DNA of 56,352 nucleotides from Paenibacillus sp. JCM 10914 (GCF_001315105.1 NZ_BAZR01000034.1:1-56352), one strand, 5' to 3'; shown: positions 1 to 8,898, numbered from the stretch's first letter. The notes: generated by a model from the sequence alone, not told the origin. Translations and numbers: made by a program.

Positions 1-217
1 ATATGCGCACAGATTTTCTGGATTATACTGCTTGGGCTTAGGTGATACTATACGACAGCATTATGAAATGGAGTTGCGAGTTGCCTGGATGTCCCAAAAG
101 TTAATGGTAGACCAGGGTGGAATCGGGGATCCCCTCCATTATATAGAAGAAAACAGGCTGTTTTGTCTTTGCTGGGTAGACAGGGTGACGTATGGGATGG
201 ACCCTGATCAGACCTAG
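1..217 (+). CDS. 3' end of an unidentified gene (partial)
   Basis: An open frame enters from the left edge and stops at TAG 215-217, giving about 71 residues with no start inside the window that has a ribosome binding site. I do not recognise the protein. In Bacillus the gene upstream of guaB is yaaC, so a YaaC-like C-terminus is possible by position only; the residues do not clearly support it. It could also be a chance open frame. A guaB promoter follows immediately. Confidence 0.3.
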   Translation, partial: YAHRFSGLYCLGLGDTIRQHYEMELRVAWMSQKLMVDQGGIGDPLHYIEENRLFCLCWVDRVTYGMDPDQT

Positions 218-237
218 AAATAGGGGCAATTCAATCC

Positions 238-266
238 TTGACAGCCTATGGGCCCTTTGCTAAGAT
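238..266 (+). promoter_or_regulatory. Sigma-A promoter of guaB
   Basis: TTGACA (238-243), a 17-base spacer and TAAGAT (261-266) make a near-consensus vegetative promoter. Transcription should begin near 273, leaving a leader of about 95 bases before the guaB GTG. I see no purine riboswitch in that leader. Confidence 0.7.
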
Positions 267-369
267 GGCAATAATATATTTTTCTGAAAATAATGAAAAT
301 GCCGTCCGGTCCAGCGCCAGGCAGTTATTGTAGTCCGCAGGAAGACGACAAAAAGGAGGAATAACCCAG

Positions 370-1827
370 GTGTGGGAAGATAAGTTTAGCAAGGAAGGCT
401 TCACCTTTGACGATGTTTTGTTGGTTCCTAGAAAATCCGAGGTACTTCCAAAGGAAGTGGATGTCAGCACCAAGTTAAGCGAGCAGGTAAAACTGAATAT
501 CCCTCTTATTAGCGCAGGAATGGACACGGTAACGGAGGCTCCTTTGGCCATTGCGATTGCCAGAGAAGGCGGAATCGGCATTATCCATAAAAATATGACG
601 GTTGAACAACAAGCTGAAGAAGTCGATCGCGTAAAGCGCTCCGAAAGTGGTGTCATTACGAACCCGTTCTCGCTGCATGCGGGACACCTGGTCTCCGATG
701 CTGAGAAACTGATGGGTAAATTCCGCATCTCTGGCGTACCGATCGTGGATGAAGATAACAAATTGATCGGCATCCTGACCAATCGCGATTTGCGTTTCAT
801 TCATGATTATAACACGGTGATTAGCGAAGTTATGACAAGTGAGAACTTGGTTACGGCTCCAGTAGGTACAACGCTTCAAGATGCCGAGACGATCCTTCAG
901 AAGCATAAGATCGAGAAACTGCCACTGGTGGACGAGGATAACGTGTTGAAGGGGCTTATCACCATTAAGGATATTGAGAAAGCGATCCAATTCCCTAATG
1001 CTGCGAAAGACGCGCAAGGACGACTGCTCGTAGGTGCAGCTATCGGCATCTCCAAGGATACGTTCGAAAGAGCGGAAGCCTTGGTTAAAGCAGGCGTGGA
1101 CGTGATTACGGTTGATTCGGCGCATGGTCATCACATCAATATCATTGATGCGGTTCGCAAGCTGCGCGAGCTCTATCCAGAACTGACCATCATTGCGGGC
1201 AACGTGGCGACGGGTGAAGGAACACGTGAACTGATTGAAGCTGGTGCGTCTGTCGTTAAGGTCGGAATTGGTCCTGGTTCGATTTGTACAACCCGTGTTA
1301 TTGCAGGGATCGGGGTGCCACAGATTACGGCCATCTATGACTGCGCAACGGTTGCCAAGGAATATGGCATTCCGATCATTGCTGACGGTGGCATCAAGTA
1401 TTCCGGTGAGATTACGAAGGCAATAGCTGCAGGTGCTAGCGCGGTTATGCTCGGCAGCATGTTTGCCGGTACGGAAGAGAGTCCGGGCGAAGCTGAAATC
1501 TACCAAGGACGTCGTTTCAAAGCATACCGGGGTATGGGATCCATGGCTGCTATGAAACAAGGAAGTAAAGATCGCTACTTCCAAGATGACGATAAAAAGT
1601 TGGTGCCTGAGGGCATCGAGGGTCGGGTAGCCTACAAAGGGCCGCTTGCGGATACGATTCACCAACTTATCGGCGGTTTGCGTTCGGGTATGGGTTATTG
1701 TGGCACAGCGAATCTGCATGAATTGCGTAACGAGACCCAGTTTATCAAAATCTCAGGAGCCGGTCTCCGCGAGAGTCACCCGCATGATATTCAGATTACG
1801 AAAGAAGCGCCAAACTATTCTTTGTAA
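370..1827 (+). CDS. guaB: Inosine-5'-monophosphate dehydrogenase
   Basis: Oxidises IMP to XMP with NAD+, the first committed step of GMP synthesis, in the cytoplasm. The 485-residue product has the usual length. The catalytic loop GPGSICTTR (residues 301-309, Cys306) is intact, and two CBS domains (about 95-205) are inserted in the TIM barrel. The C-terminal flap motif region and the GMGSMAAM segment are present. The GTG start at 370 follows AAAAGGAGGA at 351-360. It has its own promoter and a strong terminator, so it is probably monocistronic, as in the conserved guaB-dacA-pdxST neighbourhood of Bacilli. Confidence 0.97.
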   Translation: MWEDKFSKEGFTFDDVLLVPRKSEVLPKEVDVSTKLSEQVKLNIPLISAGMDTVTEAPLAIAIAREGGIGIIHKNMTVEQQAEEVDRVKRSESGVITNPFSLHAGHLVSDAEKLMGKFRISGVPIVDEDNKLIGILTNRDLRFIHDYNTVISEVMTSENLVTAPVGTTLQDAETILQKHKIEKLPLVDEDNVLKGLITIKDIEKAIQFPNAAKDAQGRLLVGAAIGISKDTFERAEALVKAGVDVITVDSAHGHHINIIDAVRKLRELYPELTIIAGNVATGEGTRELIEAGASVVKVGIGPGSICTTRVIAGIGVPQITAIYDCATVAKEYGIPIIADGGIKYSGEITKAIAAGASAVMLGSMFAGTEESPGEAEIYQGRRFKAYRGMGSMAAMKQGSKDRYFQDDDKKLVPEGIEGRVAYKGPLADTIHQLIGGLRSGMGYCGTANLHELRNETQFIKISGAGLRESHPHDIQITKEAPNYSL

Positions 1828-1880
1828 ACTTACTTTGGCCAAGCAATTCAGGATTAATTAAAATTTATGGTTCTGCGAAA

Positions 1881-1918
1881 GACAAGCGAGAGTAAATTAC
1901 TCCCGCTTGTCTTTTTTT
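1881..1918 (+). terminator. Intrinsic terminator of guaB
   Basis: GACAAGCG pairs with CGCTTGTC around an inner GAGT/ACTC stem, followed by seven T residues. Confidence 0.85.
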
Positions 1919-1984
1919 GATACCCCCCTATGATAGAATAGAACAAGTTAATGACTTATTGAGAATTAGAGGGGAGTAATTCCA

Positions 1985-3391
1985 TTGAAAGAGAAGTCCA
2001 ACAAGAAGAATAAGCGCCAACGTTTGCAGCGTACGCTTGCATCGGTGATGCTGTTTAATATATTGTGTTTATCTACCCTGCCGGCAGCAGCAGCACCTTA
2101 CACGCTAGCTACAGCAGAGACTCCGGCAACGACTGAAGATACCGAGAATCAAGGGACTGCAACGCCTGGTAAGGCAGACAAGGTTCCTTCTATTGAGAAC
2201 TTGGGCTTGGTTGTAGAATCGGCGGTTCTGCTTGAGCCTTCGACAGGACAAGTTCTACTGGATATTAATTCCGCTGAAGCTTTACCTCCTGCCAGTATGG
2301 CCAAGATGATGACGGAGTATCTCGTAGCGGAGCAAGTGAAGCAGGGCGAACTCTCATGGGATACTATGGTAACCGTAAGAGAAAATGCATCCAAGGCTGT
2401 CGGATCTAGAATTTTCCTTGCTGAAGGAGATCAACATACGGTTAGAGATCTTTACATAGCCATGGCCGTGGGTTCAGCGAATGATGCTTCCATAGCGCTT
2501 GCTGAGCACATCGCTGGCTCTGAAGCCGAATTCGTTATCATGATGAATGAGACGGCTAAGCGGATGGGCATGGAGACGGCTCATTTTATTAATTCAACGG
2601 GTCTTAGCCGCGCGGACATGCCAGAGAAATACCGCCCCACTGAAGATCGTGAGACTTTAATGTCGGCGATGGACGCAGCGATTCTGGCGATGAACATCGT
2701 AGAAGATCATCCAGACTTCGCTGATGTTACGGCAATGCAAGAATATAAATTCCGCGAACGTGACAAGGATCCGATCGTTAATTTGAACTGGATGTTGGAG
2801 GCGAATAAGGACATTACCAACTTCCGTGCGTATGCTTATGAAGGACTAGATGGCTTGAAGACGGGACATACCAGTGCGGCGGGATACTGCTTTGCCGGAA
2901 CGGCTGAGCGCGATGGCGTTCGTCTGATCAGCGTTGTTATGGGTACCAAAAGCAATGCTGATCGTTTCAAAGAGACCCGCAAAGTCTTAGACTACGGTTT
3001 TGAGAACTTTGAAGTGAAGGAAATCCTTCCTGCGAGCACAACGGTGGAGGGACTGGAAACGGTAGGTGTCAAAAAGGGGAAAGAGAAGCAAACCGCTCTG
3101 GTTACCGATAGACCGGTTACGTTCGTTGTGCCTAAAGGATCCGATGGCAGTAACGTGACTTTCGCAGGAGCCCTAGAGAGCGAGACGTTGACGGCTCCAG
3201 TTGCTACCAACACCAAAGCAGGGACCGTTACTTATGAATACAAGATTGAGGGCCTCAAGGAAGTACAAAAGAAGACCGTTAATCTCGTGACTTCGGAAGA
3301 AGTCGAGAAGGCTGGTTGGTTCAAGTTGTTCCTACGAGCAATCGGAGAGTTCTTCTCCGACCTATTCGATTCTATTAAGAATCTTTTTTAG
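1985..3391 (+). CDS. dacA: D-alanyl-D-alanine carboxypeptidase (PBP5 type)
   Basis: Low-molecular-mass penicillin-binding protein that trims the terminal D-Ala from peptidoglycan pentapeptides outside the membrane. Motifs in order: signal peptide (about 1-36), active-site SMAK at 104-107, SAN at 163-165, KTG at 291-293, then a beta-rich PBP5 C-terminal domain and a C-terminal amphipathic membrane anchor rich in Phe, Leu and Lys. At 468 residues the length fits the family. The start is TTG at 1985, chosen because GAGGGGAG lies just upstream at about 1968-1975 and the signal peptide begins there. Position between guaB and pdxS matches B. subtilis dacA. Confidence 0.95.
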   Translation: MKEKSNKKNKRQRLQRTLASVMLFNILCLSTLPAAAAPYTLATAETPATTEDTENQGTATPGKADKVPSIENLGLVVESAVLLEPSTGQVLLDINSAEALPPASMAKMMTEYLVAEQVKQGELSWDTMVTVRENASKAVGSRIFLAEGDQHTVRDLYIAMAVGSANDASIALAEHIAGSEAEFVIMMNETAKRMGMETAHFINSTGLSRADMPEKYRPTEDRETLMSAMDAAILAMNIVEDHPDFADVTAMQEYKFRERDKDPIVNLNWMLEANKDITNFRAYAYEGLDGLKTGHTSAAGYCFAGTAERDGVRLISVVMGTKSNADRFKETRKVLDYGFENFEVKEILPASTTVEGLETVGVKKGKEKQTALVTDRPVTFVVPKGSDGSNVTFAGALESETLTAPVATNTKAGTVTYEYKIEGLKEVQKKTVNLVTSEEVEKAGWFKLFLRAIGEFFSDLFDSIKNLF

Positions 3392-3416
3392 AAAAATATA
3401 AATCCGAGTAAATGGG

Positions 3417-3445
3417 TTGCCTATTTACATTTCATACGGTAAAAT
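3417..3445 (+). promoter_or_regulatory. Probable promoter of pdxST
   Basis: TTGCCT (3417-3422), 17-base spacer, TAAAAT (3440-3445). It lies in the dacA-pdxS gap about 107 bases upstream of the pdxS ATG. Confidence 0.5.
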
Positions 3446-3551
3446 ATCGAGTTAGATTCAATGATGATTGAGCATTTTTTGACTAAATCTGTCGTGATAG
3501 AAACTTATAGATCGATATGATACAACATAAACAATTGGGAGGCTGGGGGAC

Positions 3552-4432
3552 ATGGAAACAGGAACATCTACTGTAAAAAGAGGTATGGCAGAAATGCAAA
3601 AGGGCGGCGTCATCATGGACGTCATGAATGCGGAACAAGCGAAAATTGCTGAGGCTGCTGGTGCGACGGCGGTTATGGCATTGGAGCGTGTGCCTTCCGA
3701 TATTCGTGCTGCCGGGGGAGTAGCGCGCATGGCTGATCCGACCATTGTGGAGGAAGTTATGAAAGTTGTCTCCATTCCGGTTATGGCTAAAGCACGTATC
3801 GGCCATTATGTGGAAGCAAAGGTACTGGAATCGCTTGGCGTAGATTACCTTGATGAGAGTGAAGTGTTGACACCAGCGGATGAAGTGTATCATATCGACA
3901 AATGGGACTTCACGGTTCCATTCGTATGTGGTGCCAAGGATATCGGCGAAGCTTGCGTCGTATCGGTGAAGGCGCATCTATGATCCGGACGAAGGGTGAG
4001 CCTGGAACAGGGAACATCGTCGAAGCTGTTCGTCACATGCGCCTTATTAACAGCCAAATTCGTAAAGTACAGAATATGTCGAAAGACGAGCTGTATGCCG
4101 AGGCGAAGAATCTGGGCGTTTCCTACGACCTGCTAAAAGGTGTACACGAGACCGGTAAGCTTCCTGTCGTTAACTTTGCAGCTGGCGGCGTGGCGACTCC
4201 TGCTGATGCGGCACTGATGATGCATTTGGGCGCAGACGGCGTGTTTGTTGGATCCGGTATTTTCAAATCGGACAGCCCGGAGAAATTTGCGCGTGCGATT
4301 GTCGAAGCAACTACGCACTATAACGATTATAAACTGATCGCTGAGGTATCCAAGAACCTGGGTGCTCCGATGAAAGGCATCGAGATTTCCAAGCTGAGCC
4401 CGTCTGAGCGCATGCAGGATCGCGGTTTGTAA
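3552..4432 (+). pseudogene. pdxS: Pyridoxal 5'-phosphate synthase, lyase subunit PdxS, broken by a one-base deletion
   Basis: PdxS condenses ribose 5-phosphate, glyceraldehyde 3-phosphate and ammonia (delivered by PdxT) into PLP. The first 133 residues, including Asp23 and the Schiff-base Lys80 in PVMAKARIGH, read from ATG 3552 (GGGAGG upstream). Near 3953 the frame shifts: GGC GAA GCT TGC GTC replaces the expected ...GEALRRIGEG. The rest, starting RRIGEGASMIRTKG and including the phosphate-binding AAGGVATPADA, continues in the next frame to 4432. Restoring one T or C after 3953 gives a full-length protein of about 293 residues. Both halves are otherwise perfectly conserved, so a sequencing error or a very recent mutation is likely. 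Ends 16 bases before pdxT. Confidence 0.93.
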
Positions 4433-4448
4433 GAGAGAAGGGATAAGT

Positions 4449-5072
4449 ATGAAGATCGGCGTACTGGCGCTTCAGGGTGCCGTAGCAGAGCATATACGCA
4501 GTATTACCCGTGCTGGTGCAGAGGGAGTTCCGATTAAGAAAGTGGAGGAGCTTGCCACTATCGATGGCCTGATTATTCCAGGCGGCGAGAGCACAACCAT
4601 CGGCAAGCTGATGCGTAAATACGATTTCATGGAAGCGATCCGTGATTTCTCCGCGCAAAGCAAGCCAATCTTCGGCACTTGTGCTGGACTAATCGTGCTG
4701 GCAGAACGGATTCAAGGGGACGAAGAGGCCCATTTGAAGCTTATGGATATTACTGTGGCACGCAATGCGTTCGGTCGTCAGCGCGAAAGCTTCGAAACGG
4801 ATTTGAGCGTTGTCGGCATTGAGGAGACGATCCGTGCCGTGTTCATTCGCGCACCTTTGATACTAAGCGTAGGTGCGGGTGTGGAGATTCTATCGACTTA
4901 TAAGGATGAGATCGTGACAGCCAGACAAGGTCATCTTCTGGTGGCGTCCTATCATCCTGAATTGACGGACGATTATCGTCTGCATGCCTACTTTGTAGAC
5001 ATGGTAAGAGAACAGGCGAGCAGCTTCAAGAATAGTTACAGCAGAAGACATCTTGACTCTGAAGCAACATAG
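4449..5072 (+). CDS. pdxT: Pyridoxal 5'-phosphate synthase, glutaminase subunit PdxT
   Basis: Class I glutamine amidotransferase that hydrolyses glutamine and channels ammonia to PdxS in the PLP synthase complex. The catalytic triad is visible: Cys78 in FGTCAG, His169 and Glu171 in SYHPEL; the oxyanion region PGGEST is at 44-49. The length, 207 residues, is slightly above the usual 190-200; the extra C-terminal residues are encoded inside the stem of the downstream terminator. ATG 4449 follows AGAGAAGGGAT and lies 16 bases after pdxS, so the two are an operon. Confidence 0.95.
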   Translation: MKIGVLALQGAVAEHIRSITRAGAEGVPIKKVEELATIDGLIIPGGESTTIGKLMRKYDFMEAIRDFSAQSKPIFGTCAGLIVLAERIQGDEEAHLKLMDITVARNAFGRQRESFETDLSVVGIEETIRAVFIRAPLILSVGAGVEILSTYKDEIVTARQGHLLVASYHPELTDDYRLHAYFVDMVREQASSFKNSYSRRHLDSEAT

Positions 5073-5090
5073 AGTCAAGTTGTCTTTTTC
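5046..5090 (+). terminator. Terminator of pdxST, overlapping the end of pdxT
   Basis: AGACATCTTGACTCT pairs with AGAGTCAAGTTGTCT around an 11-base loop and is followed by TTTTT. The pdxT stop codon (5070-5072) lies where the loop meets the 3' strand, so the last codons of pdxT form the 5' strand. Confidence 0.8.
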
Positions 5091-5214
5091 GCTGAAATGC
5101 AATAAGATTGTAACGTATGAATTATGAAGGAATTTAGTTGCTGGTCAAGGTTAATCTTGATTTAGCAGCTGTTTAGATATACCTTGTGGATGTTTTACTT
5201 TAGGAGGGTTCCCC

Positions 5215-6498
5215 GTGTTAGACGTAAAAATATTGCGCAACGAATACAGCCGTGTCGAAGAATCGCTGAAGAATCGCGGCAAATCCCTTGATTTGATCGC
5301 TGATTTTCCGAAGCTTGACGCCCGGCGGCGCGAGTTGCTGCAAGAGAGCGAAAGTCTGAAGAACCGACGCAATACCGTATCGGCTGAAGTAGCGAAACTG
5401 AAGAAGAACCGTGAGAATGCAGACGAGCTGATTCTGGAGATGCGTGAAGTTTCAGATCAGATTAAGGCGATGGACGAAGAAGTACGTGAGCTGGAAGCTA
5501 GTATTTCCGAGCTGACGCTGGCCATCCCGAATATTCCTCATGAGAGCGTGCCTGTGGGCGCATCCGAGGAAGAGAATGTAGAGCTGCGGCGGTGGGCGGA
5601 GCCGAGAGCGTTTGATTTTGAACCGAAAGCGCACTGGGAACTGGCTCAGAATCTGAATATATTGGACTTCGAGGCGGGTGCCAAGGTAACAGGTTCCCGG
5701 TTTACGTTCTATAAGGGACTCGGTGCGCGACTGGAGCGTGCTCTGATTAGTTTCATGATGGATCTGCACAGCGATAAGCACGGTTACGAAGAGATGCTGC
5801 CTCCATATATCGTCAATCGGGACAGCCTGTACGGTACAGGCCAGCTTCCTAAATTCGAAGAGGATTTGTTTAAGATTAGTGATACCGAGTACTACTTGAT
5901 TCCAACAGCGGAAGTTCCGGTCACGAACTATCATCGTGAAGAAATCCTGAATGTAGAGGATTTACCGAAACATTACGTGGCTTACAGCTCGTGTTTCCGT
6001 TCCGAGGCAGGTGCTGCAGGCCGGGATACGCGTGGTTTGATTCGCCAGCATCAATTCAACAAGGTCGAGATGGTAAAAATCGTTCAACCGGAGACTTCCT
6101 TTGACGAGCTTGAGAAAATGACGGCTGACGCCGAGCGTGTACTCCAATTGCTGAACTTGCCATATCGTATTATGACCTTATGCACAGGGGATATGGGTTT
6201 TGGCTCGATGAAGACATATGATCTGGAAGTGTGGCTTCCAGAGAGTGGAGTGTATCGGGAAATCTCATCTTGCTCGAATATCGGAGACTTCCAGGCCCGC
6301 CGAGCGAATATTCGCTACCGTCCGGAGCCTAAGAGCAAGCCGGAGTTTGTGCATACATTGAATGGTTCTGGTCTAGCGGTCGGTCGCACGGTGGCTGCGA
6401 TATTAGAGAATTATCAACAGGAAGATGGCACGGTTGTTATTCCGGAAGTGCTACGACCATATATGGGTAATGTGAGCGTTATTGAACAGAAGAAATAA
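5215..6498 (+). CDS. serS: Seryl-tRNA synthetase
   Basis: Class II aminoacyl-tRNA synthetase that charges tRNA-Ser. Residues 1-105 form the long antiparallel coiled-coil arm that grips the tRNA-Ser variable arm (high Lys/Glu content, ESLKNRRNTVSAEVAKLKK). Class II motifs follow: motif 2 SSCFRSEAGAAGRDTRGLIRQHQF around residues 260-283 and motif 3 GSGLAVGRTVAAILENYQ near the C-terminus. The length of 427 residues is normal. The start is GTG 5215, behind TAGGAGGG. Its upstream gap is only 142 bases and contains no T-box hallmark. A tRNA-Ser gene lies directly downstream. Confidence 0.97.
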   Translation: MLDVKILRNEYSRVEESLKNRGKSLDLIADFPKLDARRRELLQESESLKNRRNTVSAEVAKLKKNRENADELILEMREVSDQIKAMDEEVRELEASISELTLAIPNIPHESVPVGASEEENVELRRWAEPRAFDFEPKAHWELAQNLNILDFEAGAKVTGSRFTFYKGLGARLERALISFMMDLHSDKHGYEEMLPPYIVNRDSLYGTGQLPKFEEDLFKISDTEYYLIPTAEVPVTNYHREEILNVEDLPKHYVAYSSCFRSEAGAAGRDTRGLIRQHQFNKVEMVKIVQPETSFDELEKMTADAERVLQLLNLPYRIMTLCTGDMGFGSMKTYDLEVWLPESGVYREISSCSNIGDFQARRANIRYRPEPKSKPEFVHTLNGSGLAVGRTVAAILENYQQEDGTVVIPEVLRPYMGNVSVIEQKK

Positions 6499-6503
6499 AT
6501 GAG

Positions 6504-6533
6504 TTGCTTAAATATATTGTCCTGTGGTATAAT
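6504..6533 (+). promoter_or_regulatory. Promoter of the tRNA-Ser gene
   Basis: TTGCTT (6504-6509), 18-base spacer, TATAAT (6528-6533) with an extended -10 TG at 6525-6526. It lies 45 bases upstream of the tRNA. Confidence 0.7.
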
Positions 6534-6578
6534 GATTTTTGCACGTGATTAATCGTTGTGCAAAGCATTTTTCCACCT

Positions 6579-6667
6579 GGAGAGGTACCGAAGCGGTCAT
6601 AACGGGGCGGTCTTGAAAACCGTTAGGGGGCAACTCCACATGGGTTCGAATCCCATCCTCTCCGCCA
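6579..6667 (+). tRNA. tRNA-Ser (anticodon UGA)
   Basis: Acceptor stem GGAGAGG pairs with CCTCTCC, followed by G and an encoded CCA (6665-6667). The anticodon loop CTTGAAA gives UGA, which reads UCN serine codons. The extended variable arm (TAGGGGGCAACTCCA region) and T-loop GGTTCGAATCC are typical of class II tRNA-Ser. Total 89 bases. Confidence 0.97.
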
Positions 6668-6682
6668 TACACCATCTACAAT

Positions 6683-6709
6683 AACCGTTCCTAAGGGAGC
6701 GGTTTTTTT
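6683..6709 (+). terminator. Terminator after tRNA-Ser
   Basis: AACCGTTCC, loop TAA, GGGAGCGGTT then a T run. Confidence 0.8.
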
Positions 6710-6805
6710 GCGTTCATAATTTTAAAAGATTTTGGCTACGTCCCATGCTCTTCTGTATAAAACATCCCTTATATTCGCAATTTATAATGTAGGGGAGGTG
6801 TGATA

Positions 6806-7147
6806 ATGAGTTCACAAATAAATGTGGATCAGACAACATTGGTAAACGCTTGGCAAGAAAGATTACCTACCATCCTCAAGCCGGGTGATCATGCCGAAGT
6901 GGCAGCCGACGAGGGAAATTCTAACGCGTTACGCATTCATATCGGTGCAGCTGGACGTCAGGAGTACTCTTTTGATTTTCAATGCACTTATGTGGATTCA
7001 AGGGAAGTCCGTGTGGATTTGGTGGATGTCGAGCGAGATGGCGCAACGACCGATGAGCGCAGTGAGAACATTCAGGGCATGGTTGGTGATTATACGAGGC
7101 ACATTCATGAGTGTGCACAGGCCTTGCAGCAGCTCACGCATCATTAA
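6806..7147 (+). CDS. Small conserved-looking hypothetical protein
   Basis: A 113-residue acidic soluble protein with no membrane segment, no signal peptide and no motif I recognise. The ATG at 6806 is preferred over the in-frame GTG at 6800, because AGGGGAGGTG (6791-6800) is the ribosome binding site and the GTG is part of it. Alternating hydrophobic/charged residues in the middle (EYSFDFQCTYVDSREVRVDLVDVER is one such stretch in part) suggest a beta-sheet core followed by a C-terminal helix. Stands alone after the tRNA terminator, with the spore-protein-like gene downstream. Confidence 0.7.
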   Translation: MSSQINVDQTTLVNAWQERLPTILKPGDHAEVAADEGNSNALRIHIGAAGRQEYSFDFQCTYVDSREVRVDLVDVERDGATTDERSENIQGMVGDYTRHIHECAQALQQLTHH

Positions 7148-7271
7148 CATTCACCGGTAACGGTATACAGGCTATGGCTAAGCTATCCGATTGCTCTAAG
7201 GGGAAGTACTGAACGAAACAGTTATGATTTCCCCACAGAGGATCCCTACATTCATGAATCAGGAGGTCTGC

Positions 7272-7424
7272 ATGATGAGTAAGCCCAAAGCGATTCCGGT
7301 TCCAGAAGCCCAGGATCAACCCAAGCGGCACAAAGAGCATGATAAAAGCCAACAGGAACCGTTATCAGGTTCCCATAAGGCAAAGATTCATAAGCAAGAC
7401 GGCCACTTTAATCCGGAAGGTTAA
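7272..7424 (+). CDS. sspP: Small acid-soluble spore protein P-like peptide
   Basis: A 50-residue, lysine- and histidine-rich hydrophilic peptide behind AGGAGGT (7261-7267). The central QQEPLSGSHKAK segment closely resembles the QPEPLSGSKKVKNR core of Bacillus SspP (minor small acid-soluble spore protein, made in the forespore). The C-terminus differs. The family assignment rests on that short motif, the size and the composition. ATG 7272 and ATG 7275 are both possible starts. A forespore-specific promoter would be expected but I could not pick one with confidence. Confidence 0.65.
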   Translation: MMSKPKAIPVPEAQDQPKRHKEHDKSQQEPLSGSHKAKIHKQDGHFNPEG

Positions 7425-7478
7425 TGCGAGTGGTTCCTGGCTTGATTGAGAGTTGCGAGCGTGAATAAGATCAATGAC

Positions 7479-7514
7479 AAAGAACCGCCTGTCTGTCGAT
7501 GAGCGGTTCTTTTC
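7479..7514 (+). terminator. Terminator after the sspP-like gene
   Basis: AAAGAACCGC pairs with GCGGTTCTTT, and the second arm runs into TTTTC. Confidence 0.75.
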
Positions 7515-7752
7515 TCATTTCATGAAACCTTTTCATAAATATTCCGTATTAGACTACAAGTGTTATAACATTGGGCCCCAATCTAACAAGGCAAAATTAG
7601 AAATTCAAGAAGTTTAAGGTTAAGATGACTGGAAAAAGTAAGGGAATAAAATTACAGTAAATGTTCCAGAAAGTGTTTCTCATTTCAAAGAAATGGTTTA
7701 TGATTAGAAGGTCTGTTATTTTTTCTGATGTTTGAGGGGAGAGAGATTTAGA
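7515..7752. other. AT-rich intergenic leader of the lipoprotein gene
   Basis: Between the terminator and the lipoprotein start I see only AT-rich sequence. TATGAT at 7699-7704 is a possible -10 box, but no good -35 lies at the right distance. Confidence 0.4.
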
Positions 7753-8838
7753 ATGAACAAGAAGTTTGCGACGATTATGCTGACATTACTGCTTACAGTA
7801 ATGGTAGTGCTGTCGGGTTGCGCGAAGACCGAAGAACCTAAGGCAGCGATGACGAATGCTGCAAAGAATGCCATGCAAATGACGTCTTATGAGATGAAGA
7901 GCAAATTCGTGATCGAGGATCTTCAAATTAACATACCTGACGTTACTGGCGATCCAGGTGTTACACAAGCGATGACCATGCTAAAGAATGCTGAATTAAC
8001 GGTTGATGGTATTTACCAGTCCGAGCCTCAGCAGATGGAAATGAACATGGGTGTTCATCTCAAGGGCGACATGGCAATGTCCATTAACGTAGACATGGTA
8101 ATGACGCAAGAGAAGATTTACATCAAGATCCCAAGCATTCCAATGATTCCATTCCCAGAGGATGTTGTTGGTAAATTCCTGGTCATGGATCTGCAGGAGC
8201 TGGCCGAGCAATCTGGCGAGACCTTTAGTCCAGAATCTATGGATACTGAGAAGTCCCAGAAGTTCGTAAATGAAGTTCTGGAAGCATTGCTAAGCGAGTA
8301 CGATCAAGCGAAATACTTCAAGGAGATTCCTGTGAAGGATGCAGGTCTTCCAGAAGGAGTAGAAGCGAAGCAAGTCGTACAATTTTTTGTAACCAACGAC
8401 ACCTTGGGTGAAGCATTAGAAATTATGGTAAACAACGTAGCACCGAAGGTTGTAGACATCGCAGGCAAGCCGGAGTATCGTGAATTGCTTGGTCTGACCG
8501 AAGCAGATATCGATGAAGCTAAAGCTGCGGTAGCTGAAGTAAACCAAGAAGAATTCCAAGCAGGACTTGAGGATATGAAGAAAGCAGTATCGATCAATAC
8601 GTTCAACGTCAATACAGCCATCGATAAGAATGATTTCCCTGCTTATCAAGATGTAGTGATGAATGTTGATTTCAACGATCCGGAATCAAGTGAGAACGTG
8701 AAGCTGGCTATCAAAGGCAGCACGCAGTATATGAATATCAATGCGAAGCAAGAATTCAAGATTGGTATTCCTACAGACGAGAACGTGATCACGATGGAAC
8801 AATTCGAAGAATCAATGAACCAGATGAGCACTTATTAA
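7753..8838 (+). CDS. Secreted lipoprotein of the DUF6612 type
   Basis: A 361-residue lipoprotein. Signal peptide MNKKFATIMLTLLLTVMVV leads to lipobox LSGC, whose Cys should be lipidated and anchored on the outer face of the membrane. The mature part starts with AKTEEPKAAMTNAAKNAMQMTSYEMKS in two overlapping halves and has a repeated amphipathic beta pattern resembling LppX/LolA-like DUF6612 proteins; that fold assignment is inferred from pattern. ATG 7753 is chosen over the in-frame TTG 7732 because GGGGAGAGAG lies between them. Function unknown. Monocistronic between two terminators. Confidence 0.8.
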   Translation: MNKKFATIMLTLLLTVMVVLSGCAKTEEPKAAMTNAAKNAMQMTSYEMKSKFVIEDLQINIPDVTGDPGVTQAMTMLKNAELTVDGIYQSEPQQMEMNMGVHLKGDMAMSINVDMVMTQEKIYIKIPSIPMIPFPEDVVGKFLVMDLQELAEQSGETFSPESMDTEKSQKFVNEVLEALLSEYDQAKYFKEIPVKDAGLPEGVEAKQVVQFFVTNDTLGEALEIMVNNVAPKVVDIAGKPEYRELLGLTEADIDEAKAAVAEVNQEEFQAGLEDMKKAVSINTFNVNTAIDKNDFPAYQDVVMNVDFNDPESSENVKLAIKGSTQYMNINAKQEFKIGIPTDENVITMEQFEESMNQMSTY

Positions 8839-8850
8839 TCATACGAATTC

Positions 8851-8888
8851 AGCACAAAACCCGGCCATCAATGGCCGGGTTTTGTGCT
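8851..8888. terminator. Bidirectional terminator between the lipoprotein gene and tadA
   Basis: A perfect 18-base-pair stem (AGCACAAAACCCGGCCAT and its complement) with a two-base loop. The AAAA/TTTT blocks allow it to serve both converging genes. Confidence 0.9.
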
Positions 8889-8898
8889 AGATGATGCT

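Noticed and set aside
475..1719. A 414-codon open frame antisense to guaB
   Set aside because: It mirrors the guaB coding sequence, has no ribosome binding site and no recognisable protein features.
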